DNA of 64,000 nt from DASUPK01 sp963800285 (GCA_963800285.1 CAWDAL010000015.1:1-64000); one strand, 5' to 3'. Positions 34,515 to 43,762 are shown, counted from the stretch's first letter. The notes: generated from the sequence alone by a model not told the origin. Numbers and translations: made by a program.

Positions 34515-34520
34515 TATATT
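34515..34520 (+). promoter_or_regulatory. -10 box for tuf (TATATT)
   Basis: TATATT in TGGCTATATTCCCC lies in the fusA-tuf gap, about 75 bases before the tuf ribosome-binding site (AAAGGAG). It would allow extra tuf transcription independent of fusA. Confidence 0.45.
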
Positions 34521-34597
34521 CCCCAGGTTGGTCAACAGCCGAACCAATTTCCGCAAAACCCACTTAAAGACACCAACTAGACCCCCAAAGGAGCGAG

Positions 34598-35782
<1,185 letters not shown>

Positions 35783-35787
35783 CTGTG

Positions 35788-35815
35788 AAGCGGGCCCCCT
35801 CTGGGGCCCGCTTTT
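35788..35815 (+). terminator. Rho-independent terminator after tuf
   Basis: AGCGGGCCCC (35789-35798), loop CTCT, GGGGCCCGCT and then TTT: a ten-base perfect stem starting seven bases after the tuf stop. It separates the fusA-tuf unit from rpsJ. Confidence 0.85.
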
Positions 35816-35929
35816 GGTGAGGCCCTCCCACCAGGGCTAAGGGCCAAGACAACTGCAAGACATACGACCAGGGCGCGGCCCTATTTCCCGGGCGGCGCCC
35901 TACTTGCGCGAAGAGACCAGAAAGAGCAA

Positions 35930-36250
35930 ATGGCTTCACTGACATCAGGAAAGATCAGGATCCGGCTGAAGGCGTACGACCACGACGCCATAGACCGGGC
36001 TGCCCAGGAGATCGTCGGGACCGCCGAGCGGACCGGCGCGACCGTCGCCGGGCCGATCCCGCTGCCGACCGACAAACACGTCTACTGCGTCATCCGCTCT
36101 CCGTTCAAGGACAAGGACTCGCGCGAGCACTTCGAGATCCGCACGCACAAGCGGCTGATCGACATCCACCAGCCCACCCCGAAGACCGTCGATGAGCTGC
36201 AGCGGATGGAGACCCTCCCCGCCGGCGTCGACGTGGAGATCCGCCTCTGA
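35930..36250 (+). CDS. rpsJ: 30S ribosomal protein S10
   Basis: 106 residues; it also partners NusB and NusG in antitermination. Signature regions are KIRIRLKAYDHDAID and the loop EHFEIRTHKRLIDIHQPTPKT. It is the first gene of the S10 operon. The 147-bp gap upstream holds the tuf terminator and GC-rich hairpin-forming sequence but no -10 element I can name with confidence. Its TGA overlaps the rplC ATG. Confidence 0.98.
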   Translation: MASLTSGKIRIRLKAYDHDAIDRAAQEIVGTAERTGATVAGPIPLPTDKHVYCVIRSPFKDKDSREHFEIRTHKRLIDIHQPTPKTVDELQRMETLPAGVDVEIRL

Positions 36251-36936
36251 TGGCGGCGATCGTCGGCAAGAAGCTGGGGATGACGCGGATCTTCCTCGAG
36301 GACGGAACGGCGGTCCCGGTGACCGTCATCGAGGCGGCGCCGAACAAGGTGACCGCGATCCGCAAGGCTGAGCGCGACGGCTATGACGCCGTGCAGCTCG
36401 CGGCGATCCCCGTGGCCGAGGACCGGATCAGAAAGCCCGAGGCGGGCCATCTGAAGAAGGCGGGCGCGGCCGGCATGAAGACTCTGGTCGAGTTCAGGGG
36501 CGTCGAGGTCGGCGGTCAGGCCGGCGGCGAATCCGAGGGTGAAGGCGAGGCCGAGGAGGGCGCCGAGCGTTCCTCCGAGGGTCCGAAGATCGGCGCCGAG
36601 GTCACCGTCACGAGCTTCGAGCCCGGCCAGCAGGTGAAGGTTTCCGCTGTCTCGATCGGCAAGGGCTTCCAGGGCACCATCAAGCGCCACAACTTCGGCC
36701 GCGGACCCGAGACGCACGGATCCCACAACGTTCGCGCGCCCGGTTCGGTCGGCGCCAGCGCCGATCCCGCCCGCGTCTTCAAGGGCATGCGGATGCCCGG
36801 CCAGATGGGCTCCCGCCGCGTGACCCAGCGAGGCGCGCACGTCGTCGAGGTCGACGCCGAGCGCAACCTGCTCCTGATCCGGGGCTCCGTGCCCGGCGGC
36901 AAGAACGCCACCGTGGAGGTGCGCAGCGATGGCTGA
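36250..36936 (+). CDS. rplC: 50S ribosomal protein L3 with an acidic internal insertion
   Basis: 228 residues. An early large-subunit assembly protein near the peptidyl-transferase centre. It opens with IVGKKLGMTRIF and carries the long loop (GKGFQGTIKRHNFGRGPETHGSHN). Residues about 88-115 are an acidic Gly/Glu/Ser insert (GGESEGEGEAEEGAERSSEG) in the peripheral barrel, absent from most L3 proteins. It overlaps rplD by eight bases. Confidence 0.97.
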   Translation: MAAIVGKKLGMTRIFLEDGTAVPVTVIEAAPNKVTAIRKAERDGYDAVQLAAIPVAEDRIRKPEAGHLKKAGAAGMKTLVEFRGVEVGGQAGGESEGEGEAEEGAERSSEGPKIGAEVTVTSFEPGQQVKVSAVSIGKGFQGTIKRHNFGRGPETHGSHNVRAPGSVGASADPARVFKGMRMPGQMGSRRVTQRGAHVVEVDAERNLLLIRGSVPGGKNATVEVRSDG

Positions 36937-37555
36937 GGCCGCAGGAGTGAAGGCCACCCAGCTCGGGAAGCAGGCCAAGGCCGACCTGCCCAAGGAGATC
37001 TTCAGCGAGCCCTTCCACGAGGCGCTCGTCCACGAGGCCGCCCGCGCCGACCTGGCCGCCCGCCGCCGAGGCACGCACTCCAGCCTCACCCGCGGCGAGG
37101 TTGCGATGACCACCGCCAAGGCGTGGCGCCAGAAGGGCACCGGCCGCGCCCGCGCCGGCGCCCTGAGCGTGCCGCATCGCTACGGCGGCGGCGCCGCCTT
37201 CGGCCCGAAGCCTCGCCACTACACCGTCAAGGTCAACCGCAAGGCACGGCGCAAGGCGCTGCGGGCGGCCCTGACCGTGCACGCCGAGCGCGGCTCGGTC
37301 GCCGTCCTCGACGGCTCGGCCTTCGATGCCCCTGCCACCAAGCAGGCCGCCACGGCCCTGGCCAAGTGGGGTGCGGAGGGACCGACCCTGATCGTGGTCG
37401 GCGCCGAGGAGGAGGCCGTCGCCAAGAGCTTCCGCAACATCCCGGGCACCACGGTCGCGCTGGCCAGCGCCGCCGGGGTGGCCGACGTGGTCGGCGCCTC
37501 CTCGCTGGTGCTCACCGAGGCGGCCCTCGAGGAGCTCAAGGGGAGGGCGGTCTGA
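36929..37555 (+). CDS. rplD: 50S ribosomal protein L4
   Basis: 208 residues. L4 lines the exit tunnel and often represses its own S10 operon. The tunnel loop is visible as KAWRQKGTGRARAGALSVPHRYGGGAAFGP, followed by a Rossmann-like body (GPTLIVVGAEEEAVAKSF). The start overlaps rplC and the stop overlaps rplW by one base. Macrolide-related loop residues look standard. Confidence 0.97.
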   Translation: MAEAAGVKATQLGKQAKADLPKEIFSEPFHEALVHEAARADLAARRRGTHSSLTRGEVAMTTAKAWRQKGTGRARAGALSVPHRYGGGAAFGPKPRHYTVKVNRKARRKALRAALTVHAERGSVAVLDGSAFDAPATKQAATALAKWGAEGPTLIVVGAEEEAVAKSFRNIPGTTVALASAAGVADVVGASSLVLTEAALEELKGRAV

Positions 37556-37851
37556 TGGACGCGCGCCAGGTGATCATCCGCCCGGTCGTCTCGGAGAAGA
37601 GCTACGCGCTGATGGCCGAGGGCAAGTACACCTTCCGCGTCCACGACCGGGCGCACAAGCTGCAGATCGCTCACGCGGTCGAGGAGATCTTCGACGTCAA
37701 CGTCAAGGCTGTCCGCACCTCGAAGGTGAAGTCCAAGCCCAAGCGGCGCGGGCTGCACTCGGGACGCTCGCGCTCCTGGAAGAAGGCCGTCGTCCAGCTC
37801 TCGCCGGGAGAGCGGATCGAGTTGTTCGAGGGCGCGGCGGTCGAGGGATAG
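37555..37851 (+). CDS. rplW: 50S ribosomal protein L23
   Basis: 98 residues; sits at the tunnel exit and docks trigger factor and SRP. Motifs are IIRPVVSEKSYALMAEGKYTF, then VEEIFDVNVKAVRTSKVKSKPKRRG. ATG 37555 uses the last base of the rplD stop. Normal length. Confidence 0.97.
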   Translation: MDARQVIIRPVVSEKSYALMAEGKYTFRVHDRAHKLQIAHAVEEIFDVNVKAVRTSKVKSKPKRRGLHSGRSRSWKKAVVQLSPGERIELFEGAAVEG

Positions 37852-37862
37852 GTGACTGACTG

Positions 37863-38702
37863 ATGCCCAACCGCAAGACACGACCGACCAGCCCCGGCAG
37901 GCGCTTCGGCACCTATCCGATGCGCGAGGAGCTCACGGGCGCGGAGCCGGCGAAGAAGCTCACCACGGGCAAGACGTCCTCCGGCGGCCGCAACTCAAAG
38001 GGCCGGGTCACGGCTCGGCACCGCGGCGGGGGCGCCAAGCGCCGCTACCGGCAGATCGACTTCAAGCGAACCAAGGACGGGATTCCCGCCAAGGTCGCCT
38101 CGATCGAATACGACCCGAACCGCTCGGCGAGCATCGCGCTGCTCAACTACGCCGACGGCGAGAAGCGCTACATCCTGGCCCCGCAGGGGCTGCGGGTGGG
38201 CGCCGAGGTCCTCTCCGGCGAGGGCGCCGACATCGCCCCGGGGAACTCGCTGCCGCTCGCTCGGATCCCCACCGGCACCGTCGTCCACAACGTCGAGCTG
38301 ATCCCCGGACAGGGAGGCAAGCTCGGCCGCTCGGCGGGCACTGCGATTCAGGTGGTGGCGAAGGAGGGCGCGATGGTCAGCCTGCGTCTGCCGTCCTCGG
38401 AGGTCCGGATGGTCCGCGGCGAGTGCCGCGCCACCGTGGGCACGATCTCGAACGCGGAGCATCAAAACGTCAAGATCGGCAAGGCCGGGCGCAACCGCCA
38501 CAAGGGCAAGCGGCCGCAGAGCCGAGGCGTCGCCATGAACCCGGTGGACCACCCGCACGGCGGCGGTGAGGCTCACCACACGCCCGGTGGCCATCCGGTG
38601 ACCCCGTGGGGCAAGCCGACGCTGGGTTACAGGACACGTAAGAAGGGCAAGCGCTCGGACACCCTGATCGTCCGCGGGCGCCGCCGAGGAAAGAGGAAGT
38701 AG
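37863..38702 (+). CDS. rplB: 50S ribosomal protein L2
   Basis: 279 residues, full length; needed for subunit association and peptidyl transfer. The conserved C-terminal MNPVDHPHGGGEAHHTPGG segment, with its catalytic-site histidine, is intact, as is the N-terminal SGGRNSKGRVTARHRGGGAKRRYR. It lies 11 bp after rplW and 9 bp before rpsS. Confidence 0.98.
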   Translation: MPNRKTRPTSPGRRFGTYPMREELTGAEPAKKLTTGKTSSGGRNSKGRVTARHRGGGAKRRYRQIDFKRTKDGIPAKVASIEYDPNRSASIALLNYADGEKRYILAPQGLRVGAEVLSGEGADIAPGNSLPLARIPTGTVVHNVELIPGQGGKLGRSAGTAIQVVAKEGAMVSLRLPSSEVRMVRGECRATVGTISNAEHQNVKIGKAGRNRHKGKRPQSRGVAMNPVDHPHGGGEAHHTPGGHPVTPWGKPTLGYRTRKKGKRSDTLIVRGRRRGKRK

Positions 38703-38711
38703 AGAGATCTG

Positions 38712-38993
38712 ATGGGACGCTCGACGAAGAAGGGCCCGTGGGCGGAAGAGCGCCTGATGAAGCGCGTCAACGCGATGAACGAGTCGGGCCAGAAGCAGAT
38801 GCTGAAGACCTGGTCACGCCACTCGACGATCTTCCCCGAGATGGTGGGCCACACGATTGCCGTCCACGACGGCCGCAAGCACGTGCCCGTCTATATCTCC
38901 GAGTCGATGGTGGGGCACAAGCTGGGCGAGTTCGCCCCGACCCGGACCTTCCGCGCCCATTCGGGGGCCGGCAGCGCAGGAGATAGGGACTAG
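38712..38993 (+). CDS. rpsS: 30S ribosomal protein S19
   Basis: 93 residues; forms a complex with S13 in the head and contacts the A-site region. Motifs are MGRSTKKGPWAEERLMKRV and TIAVHDGRKHVPVYISESMVGHKLGEFAPTRTF. Three bases separate its stop from the rplV GTG. Confidence 0.98.
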   Translation: MGRSTKKGPWAEERLMKRVNAMNESGQKQMLKTWSRHSTIFPEMVGHTIAVHDGRKHVPVYISESMVGHKLGEFAPTRTFRAHSGAGSAGDRD

Positions 38994-38996
38994 TCA

Positions 38997-39545
38997 GTGG
39001 CTGACGAGAAGAACCAAGCAAAGAAGCCCGCGGCCAAGAAGCCCGCGGCCAAGAAGCCCGCGGCGAAGAAGCCCGCGGCGAAGAAGCCCGCGGCCAAGAA
39101 GCCCGCAGCGAAGAAGCCCGCCGCGAAGAAGACCGAGGCAAAGGCGAAGGCAGCGGCGAAGAAGCCGGCCGCGAAGAAGGCTCCGGCGAAGAAGGAAGCG
39201 CCCGAGCGCCCGGTCGTCAACGCGCGCGCCCGCTTCGTGCGAGTCGCGCCGCGCAAGGCCCGCCTGGTCGCGGACCAGGTCCGCGGCCTGCCTCTCGAGG
39301 ACGCCCTGCCGCTTCTCCGCTTCTCCACCCGCGGCGCGGCTCAGGACATCCGCAAGCTGCTCGAGTCCGCCGCCGCCAACGCCGAGACGAACCACGATCT
39401 CGTCGCCGACGACCTGCTGATCAAGGACATCCACGTCGATGAGGGACCCACGCTGCGCCGCTACCGGCCGCGGGCGCTGGGACGAGCGACGCGGATCAAC
39501 AAGCGAACCAGCCACATCGCCGTGGCGCTGACGCCGGAGGACTGA
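38997..39545 (+). CDS. rplV: 50S ribosomal protein L22 with a lysine/alanine repeat extension
   Basis: 182 residues from GTG 38997. Residues 70-182 are a standard L22 (VNARARFVRVAPRKARLVADQVRG, then the tunnel hairpin RRYRPRALGRATRINKRTSHI). The first 65 or so residues are tandem AAKKP pentads, a histone-H1-like basic tail absent from typical L22. Basic Lys/Ala tails of this kind occur on some actinobacterial proteins and bind nucleic acid; here the role is inferred to be rRNA contact. Confidence 0.96.
   Translation: MADEKNQAKKPAAKKPAAKKPAAKKPAAKKPAAKKPAAKKPAAKKTEAKAKAAAKKPAAKKAPAKKEAPERPVVNARARFVRVAPRKARLVADQVRGLPLEDALPLLRFSTRGAAQDIRKLLESAAANAETNHDLVADDLLIKDIHVDEGPTLRRYRPRALGRATRINKRTSHIAVALTPED
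39020..39133 (+). repeat. 15-bp tandem repeat encoding KKPAA in rplV
   Basis: About seven near-identical copies of AAGAAGCCCGCGGCC, differing mainly by GCC/GCG/GCA, encode the Lys-Lys-Pro-Ala-Ala units of the L22 extension. Copy number may change easily by slippage. Confidence 0.85.
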
Positions 39546-39552
39546 GGGCACC

Positions 39553-40251
39553 ATGGGACAGAAGATCCACCCAGAGGGCTTCCGGGTCGGCTACATCCAC
39601 GACTGGAAGTCGAATTGGTACAACGAGAAGGGGTTCGCGGACTACCTGAACGAAGACCTGGAGATCCGCTCGCACATCGAGAACAAGCTCTCGCATGCGG
39701 GCCTCTCCAAGATCACGATCAAGAAGGGCTCCGGCGAGGTCGAGGTCGACATCTCCACCGCCCGCCCCGGCATCGTGATCGGCAAGTCCGGCACCGAGGT
39801 CGACGCGCTGCGCCGCGAGCTCCACAAGCTCACCGGCAAGCCGGTCAAGGTCAACATCAAGGAGATCAAGCGGCCGGAGCTCGACGCGAAGCTGGTCGCG
39901 CAGTCGATCGCCGAGCAGCTCCAGAACCGCGTCGCCTTCCGCCGCGCGATGAAGCGCGCTCTGACCTCCGCCATGCGCTCCGGCGCCAAGGGCGTGAAGG
40001 TCCAGGTCTCCGGGCGACTCGGCGGCGCTGAGATGGCGCGTACCGAGGGCTACTCCGATGGCCGCGTCCCCCTCCACACCCTGCGCGCGGACATCGACTA
40101 CGGCTTCATCGAGGCCAAGACGACGACCGGCCGCATCGGCGTCAAGTGCTGGATCAACAAGGGCGAGGTGATGCCCGAGGGTTTCCGGTCCGAGCTGAGC
40201 GACGAGGACGGCTCCTCGCCGTCGGGCGGATCGCGAGGAGGTCGTTCCTGA
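39553..40251 (+). CDS. rpsC: 30S ribosomal protein S3
   Basis: 232 residues; at the mRNA entry tunnel with helicase activity. The KH domain is seen in ISTARPGIVIGKSGTEVDALRREL, and the C-terminal domain in SGRLGGAEMARTEGYSDGRVPLHTLRADIDYG. The end is a short Ser/Gly/Arg tail. It shares one base with rplP. Confidence 0.98.
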   Translation: MGQKIHPEGFRVGYIHDWKSNWYNEKGFADYLNEDLEIRSHIENKLSHAGLSKITIKKGSGEVEVDISTARPGIVIGKSGTEVDALRRELHKLTGKPVKVNIKEIKRPELDAKLVAQSIAEQLQNRVAFRRAMKRALTSAMRSGAKGVKVQVSGRLGGAEMARTEGYSDGRVPLHTLRADIDYGFIEAKTTTGRIGVKCWINKGEVMPEGFRSELSDEDGSSPSGGSRGGRS

Positions 40252-40676
40252 TGTTGATGCCGAAGCGGGTTCGCTACCGAAAGCAGCAGCGTGGGCGCCG
40301 CCGCGGCTACTCCAAGGGCGGAACGACCGTGGCCTTCGGCGAGTACGGGCTCAAGGCCCTCGATCGCGGCTGGATCACCAACCGCCAGATCGAGGCCGCC
40401 CGAGTCGCGATGACCCGCAAGATCAAGCGTGGCGGGAAGGTCTGGATCAACGTCTTCCCGGACAAGCCGATCACGAAGAAGCCGCTCGAGACCCGGATGG
40501 GCTCGGGCAAGGGCAACCCGGAGGGCTGGGTCGCCGTCGTCAAGCCGGGCAAGGTCATGTTCGAGCTGGCCGGCGTCCCGGAGGACCTGGCGAAGGACGC
40601 GATGCGCCTCGCCGGGCACAAGCTTCCGATCAAGACCAAGTTCGTCCGCCGCGAGGGCGCGGAGCAGCAGTCATGA
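40251..40676 (+). CDS. rplP: 50S ribosomal protein L16
   Basis: 141 residues; binds the A-site region of 23S rRNA and completes subunit assembly. It opens MLMPKRVRYRKQQRGRRRG and has FGEYGLKALDRGWITNRQIEAARVAMTR and the MGSGKGNPEGWVAVVKPG loop. Its stop overlaps rpmC by four bases (ATGA). Confidence 0.98.
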   Translation: MLMPKRVRYRKQQRGRRRGYSKGGTTVAFGEYGLKALDRGWITNRQIEAARVAMTRKIKRGGKVWINVFPDKPITKKPLETRMGSGKGNPEGWVAVVKPGKVMFELAGVPEDLAKDAMRLAGHKLPIKTKFVRREGAEQQS

Positions 40677-40885
40677 AGGCCTCCGAGACGCACAACCTCA
40701 AGGACGACGAACTGGTGGAGCGCATCCGCCAGACGCGCGAGGAGCAGTTTGCGCTGCGCCTCCAGCACGCCACGGGCGAGTTGGAGAACACCGCGCGGAT
40801 CACGGCTGTTCGCAAGGACGTCGCCCGGTTGCTGACCGTGGCGAAGGAGCGCGGAATCGATCTCGAGCAGGAACTGAGGGTCTGA
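40673..40885 (+). CDS. rpmC: 50S ribosomal protein L29
   Basis: 70 residues, a two-helix protein beside the exit tunnel. It contains ELVERIRQTREEQFALRLQHATGELENTARI and IRAVRKDVARLLTV-like TAVRKDVARLLTV. It shares overlapping stop/start codons with both neighbours, rplP and rpsQ. Confidence 0.96.
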   Translation: MKASETHNLKDDELVERIRQTREEQFALRLQHATGELENTARITAVRKDVARLLTVAKERGIDLEQELRV

Positions 40886-41637
40886 TGGCAGACGAAGAGA
40901 AGAACGAGCAGACCGAAGAGCAGACGCCGGAAGAGACTCCAGAGGAGACTCCGGCCGAGGAGCCGAAAGCCGAGGAGACTCCGGCCGAGGAGGCCCCTGC
41001 CGAGGAAACGCCCAAGGATGATGAAGCCCCCGCAGGCGAGGCTGACTCCAACGGTTCTGAGGAGGAGCCAGCCGAAGCCGAGGAGGCTTCTTCTGATGCT
41101 GGTGCCGAAGCCGAGGACGCTTCTTCTGATGAGGAGCCGTCTTCTGATGGCGAAGCCGGGGATGCCAACGGCGCGGACGACGCCATGGAAGGTCTCGACT
41201 GGAAGGCCCGACGCCGCCTGGAGCGCTCCCGCCGGCCCGGCGAGGCGCATCCGCAGCAGAGCCCTGAGGAGCGTGCCGCCGCCCGCGCCGAGGCGCGCAA
41301 GCAGGCCGCGAAGAAGCGCTCCGCCTACCGCGCCAAGAGCCGCACCAAGCACGATGCCGGCACCGGGACGCCGGCCGCCGAGCGCGAGTCCGCGGGCCGC
41401 AAGACCCGCCAGGGGCGCGTCGTCTCCAGCAAGCCCGACAAGACGATCACCGTCGCGATCGAGGTCGCCAGGCGCCATCCGCAATACGAGAAGATCGTGC
41501 GCCGCTCCCGCACCCTGCACGCCCACGACGCGCAGAACGAGGCGGGCGAAGGCGATCTGGTGCGTGTCGTCGAGACCCGCCCGATGTCGCGGACGAAGCG
41601 CTGGCGGCTGGTCGAGATCCTCGAGAAGGCCAAGTAG
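40885..41637 (+). CDS. rpsQ: 30S ribosomal protein S17 with a very long acidic N-terminal extension
   Basis: 250 residues, about three times the usual 80-90. The S17 domain is the last 85 (RKTRQGRVVSSKPDKTITVAIEVARRHPQYEKIVRRS to MSRTKRWRLVEILEKAK). The first 100 residues are Glu/Asp/Ala/Pro/Ser repeats (EETPEETPAEEP, EEASSDAGAEAEDASSDEE); residues 105-155 are basic (KARRRLERSRRPGE, EARKQAAKKRSAYRAKSR). ATG 40885 is supported by its overlap with the rpmC stop and open coding throughout. Bases 41011-41157 share sequence blocks with the rplJ and rpsE tails. Confidence 0.93.
   Translation: MADEEKNEQTEEQTPEETPEETPAEEPKAEETPAEEAPAEETPKDDEAPAGEADSNGSEEEPAEAEEASSDAGAEAEDASSDEEPSSDGEAGDANGADDAMEGLDWKARRRLERSRRPGEAHPQQSPEERAAARAEARKQAAKKRSAYRAKSRTKHDAGTGTPAAERESAGRKTRQGRVVSSKPDKTITVAIEVARRHPQYEKIVRRSRTLHAHDAQNEAGEGDLVRVVETRPMSRTKRWRLVEILEKAK
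41011..41157 (+). repeat. Acidic-tail cassette in rpsQ
   Basis: Begins CCCAAGGATGATGAAGCCCC and ends TCTTCTGATGGCGAAGCC. The opening block, with the AGGAAACG before it, matches rplJ with few changes, and the closing block matches both rplJ and rpsE. The middle is longer and carries internal copies of GCTTCTTCTGATG. TCT, GAT and GAA codons are unusually frequent for this cluster. Confidence 0.55.
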
Positions 41638-41647
41638 GAGAGATCGC

Positions 41648-42016
41648 GTGATCCAGCAGGAATCCAGACTCAGGGTCGCCGACAACTCCGGCGCGCGCGA
41701 GATCCTCTGCATCCGCGTCAAGGGCGGATCGGACCGCCGCTACGCGCGGATCGGCGACACGATCACGGCCACCGTCAAGGCGGCCACGCCGCGAGGCGGC
41801 GTCCGCAAGGGCGAGGTGGTGCAGGCCGTGGTCGTTCGCACCCGCAAGCAGCTGGGGCGGGGCGACGGCACCTACATCGCGTTCGACGAGAACGCCGCGG
41901 TGCTGATCGATGACAACGGCGCCCCGCGCGGCACCCGCATCTTCGGCCCGGTGGCCCGCGAGCTGCGCGACAGGAACTTCATGCGAATCGTCTCCCTCGC
42001 CCCGGAGGTGCTCTAG
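41648..42016 (+). CDS. rplN: 50S ribosomal protein L14
   Basis: 122 residues from GTG 41648, exactly the family length. It opens VIQQESRLRVADNSGAREI and ends with RIFGPVARELRDRNFMRIVSLAPEVL. At the subunit interface it contacts 16S rRNA and binds the silencing factor RsfS. It begins the spc operon, 10 bp after rpsQ with no promoter between. Confidence 0.98.
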   Translation: MIQQESRLRVADNSGAREILCIRVKGGSDRRYARIGDTITATVKAATPRGGVRKGEVVQAVVVRTRKQLGRGDGTYIAFDENAAVLIDDNGAPRGTRIFGPVARELRDRNFMRIVSLAPEVL

Positions 42017-42018
42017 CG

Positions 42019-42354
42019 ATGGCGAAGATGCGAGTCCGCAGGGATGACGACGTGATCGTGATCGGCGGCAAGGACCGCGGCAAGCGAGGCAAGGTGATCC
42101 GGACCGACCCCAAGAAGGGCTACGTCTTCATCGAGGGCCTCAACATGATCAAGCGCCACCAGCGCCCGCGCTCCGTCAAGGACGCGCAGAAGGGCGGCGA
42201 GGTCGGCGGGATCATCGAGCGGGAGGGCCCGATTCACGTCTCGAACGTGATGCTGCTCGATCCCGAGGACAACAAGCCCACCCGGGTGAAGGTCGAGCGC
42301 GCGGACGGCAAGCGGAAGCGCATCGCCGCACGGACCGGAAGGGATCTCGACTGA
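42019..42354 (+). CDS. rplX: 50S ribosomal protein L24
   Basis: 111 residues; an assembly initiator with an N-terminal KOW motif (DDVIVIGGKDRGKRGKVIR) and GGIIEREGPIHVSNVMLLDP. It lies two bases after rplN and overlaps the rplE ATG. Confidence 0.98.
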   Translation: MAKMRVRRDDDVIVIGGKDRGKRGKVIRTDPKKGYVFIEGLNMIKRHQRPRSVKDAQKGGEVGGIIEREGPIHVSNVMLLDPEDNKPTRVKVERADGKRKRIAARTGRDLD

Positions 42355-43175
42355 TGGAAGCCGCAACCGAACAGCAGAAGCAGGCCGCTCCGCCGCCCCG
42401 GCTGCGCGAGACCTACGAGCAGGAGGTGAAGCCGGGCCTGACCGAGCGCTTCGGCTACTCGACGCCGATGGCCGTCCCGACGCTCGACAAGATCACCCTG
42501 AACATGGGGCTCGGCGAGGCGAAGCAGAACACCCAGATGCTCGAGGCCGCCACCGAGCAGCTCGCGACGATCGCCGGACAGGCGCCAAGCGTCCGCCGCG
42601 CGAAGAAGTCGGTCGCCAACTTCAAGGTGCGCGAGGGCATGCCCGTGGGCGTCGCGGTGACGCTCCGTCGTGCGCGGATGTGGGAGTTCCTGGACCGTCT
42701 CAACTCCATCGCGATCCCCCGGATCCGCGACTTCCGCGGCCTCAACCCGCGGTCCTTCGACGGCCGCGGCAACTACTCGATGGGCATCCGCGAGCAGATC
42801 ATCTTTCCCGAGATCGACTACGACTCGATCGACGAGGTCCGTGGCCTGGACGCGACCATCACCACCACCGCCAAGACCGACGAGGAGGCGTTCGCGCTGC
42901 TCGACGGGCTCGGTATGCCGTTCTCCCAGGAGGGCCGTCCAGGACAGGCGGATGTCGAGGAGGAGGAAGAGGAGGAGCGCCGCAAGGAGGAGGCCCGCCA
43001 GCGGGCCGAGGCCGAGGCGGCCGCGCTCGAGCAGCTCAAGGAGGAGAACCCCGACGCCTACGCCAAGCCCGAGAAGCCCGAGGAGGGCGAGGAGGGCGCC
43101 GAGGGCGGCGGCGAGGCCGAGGGTGGCGGCCAGGCCGAAGGTGCTTCAGAAGAGACTTCAAACGAGGAAGGCTGA
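42354..43175 (+). CDS. rplE: 50S ribosomal protein L5 with an acidic C-terminal tail
   Basis: 273 residues against a usual 180-190. Residues 1-200 are L5, which carries 5S rRNA and contacts P-site tRNA: KITLNMGLGEAKQNTQMLEAA, GQAPSVRRAKKSVANFKVREGMPVGV and the closing TTAKTDEEAFALLDGLGMPF. The remaining 70 residues are Glu-rich with a predicted charged helix (EEEEEERRKEEARQRAEAEAAALEQLKEE) and Gly/Glu repeats, ending SEETSNEEG. The last segment (GAAGAGACTTC) recurs at the ends of the rplJ and rpsE tails. Confidence 0.95.
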   Translation: MEAATEQQKQAAPPPRLRETYEQEVKPGLTERFGYSTPMAVPTLDKITLNMGLGEAKQNTQMLEAATEQLATIAGQAPSVRRAKKSVANFKVREGMPVGVAVTLRRARMWEFLDRLNSIAIPRIRDFRGLNPRSFDGRGNYSMGIREQIIFPEIDYDSIDEVRGLDATITTTAKTDEEAFALLDGLGMPFSQEGRPGQADVEEEEEEERRKEEARQRAEAEAAALEQLKEENPDAYAKPEKPEEGEEGAEGGGEAEGGGQAEGASEETSNEEG

Positions 43176-43176
43176 A

Positions 43177-43362
43177 TTGGCTAAGACGTCACAGAGGGTT
43201 CGGCAGCGTCGCGAGCCCAAGTTCAAGACCCGCGGGTATCACCGCTGCCGACGCTGCGGCCGGCCACGCGCGTACTTCCGCAAGTTCGGCCTGTGCCGGA
43301 TCTGCCTGCGTGAGGCTGCGCACAACGGCTACGTCCCCGGAATGACCAAGTCCAGTTGGTGA
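43177..43362 (+). CDS. rpsN: 30S ribosomal protein S14, zinc-binding type
   Basis: 61 residues from TTG 43177, one base after rplE. Cys24, Cys27, Cys40 and Cys43 form the zinc finger of the short S14 type, and the C-terminus ends in GYVPGMTKSSW. A TTG start agrees with other starts here and gives exactly the family length (LAKTSQRVRQRREPKFKTRG). It lies in the small-subunit head. Confidence 0.96.
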   Translation: MAKTSQRVRQRREPKFKTRGYHRCRRCGRPRAYFRKFGLCRICLREAAHNGYVPGMTKSSW

Positions 43363-43366
43363 CGAC

Positions 43367-43762
43367 ATGCTGACCGACCCAGTTTCCGACTATCTGAACC
43401 GAATCCGCAATGGCCTGCTCGCCGACCACGAGGAGGTGGAGATCCCCGCCTCGCGGCTGAAGCGGGAGATGACCCGGATCCTCAAGGAGCAGGGCTACAT
43501 CGCCGACTTCGACGTCGAGCCCGGACGGGTCGGCGAGGTGATCAAGATCCGGCTGCGCTACACCGAGAACCGCGATCCCGTGATCAGCGGCATGGACCGG
43601 GTCTCGCGCCCCGGCCGGCGCCGCTACGTTCCCAAGGACGAGGTGCCGCGGGTCTTCGGAGGAATGGGCACCACGATCATGTCGACCTCGCGCGGCGTCA
43701 TGACCGGCCACGAGGCCCGGCAAAGGGGCGTCGGCGGAGAGGTCGTCGCGCACGTCTGGTGA
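43367..43762 (+). CDS. rpsH: 30S ribosomal protein S8
   Basis: 131 residues; binds the central domain of 16S rRNA and can repress the spc operon. Motifs are DPVSDYLNRIRNGLLA, and the C-terminal FGGMGTTIMSTSRGVMTGHEARQRGVGGEVVAHVW. Four bases separate it from rpsN. Confidence 0.98.
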   Translation: MLTDPVSDYLNRIRNGLLADHEEVEIPASRLKREMTRILKEQGYIADFDVEPGRVGEVIKIRLRYTENRDPVISGMDRVSRPGRRRYVPKDEVPRVFGGMGTTIMSTSRGVMTGHEARQRGVGGEVVAHVW

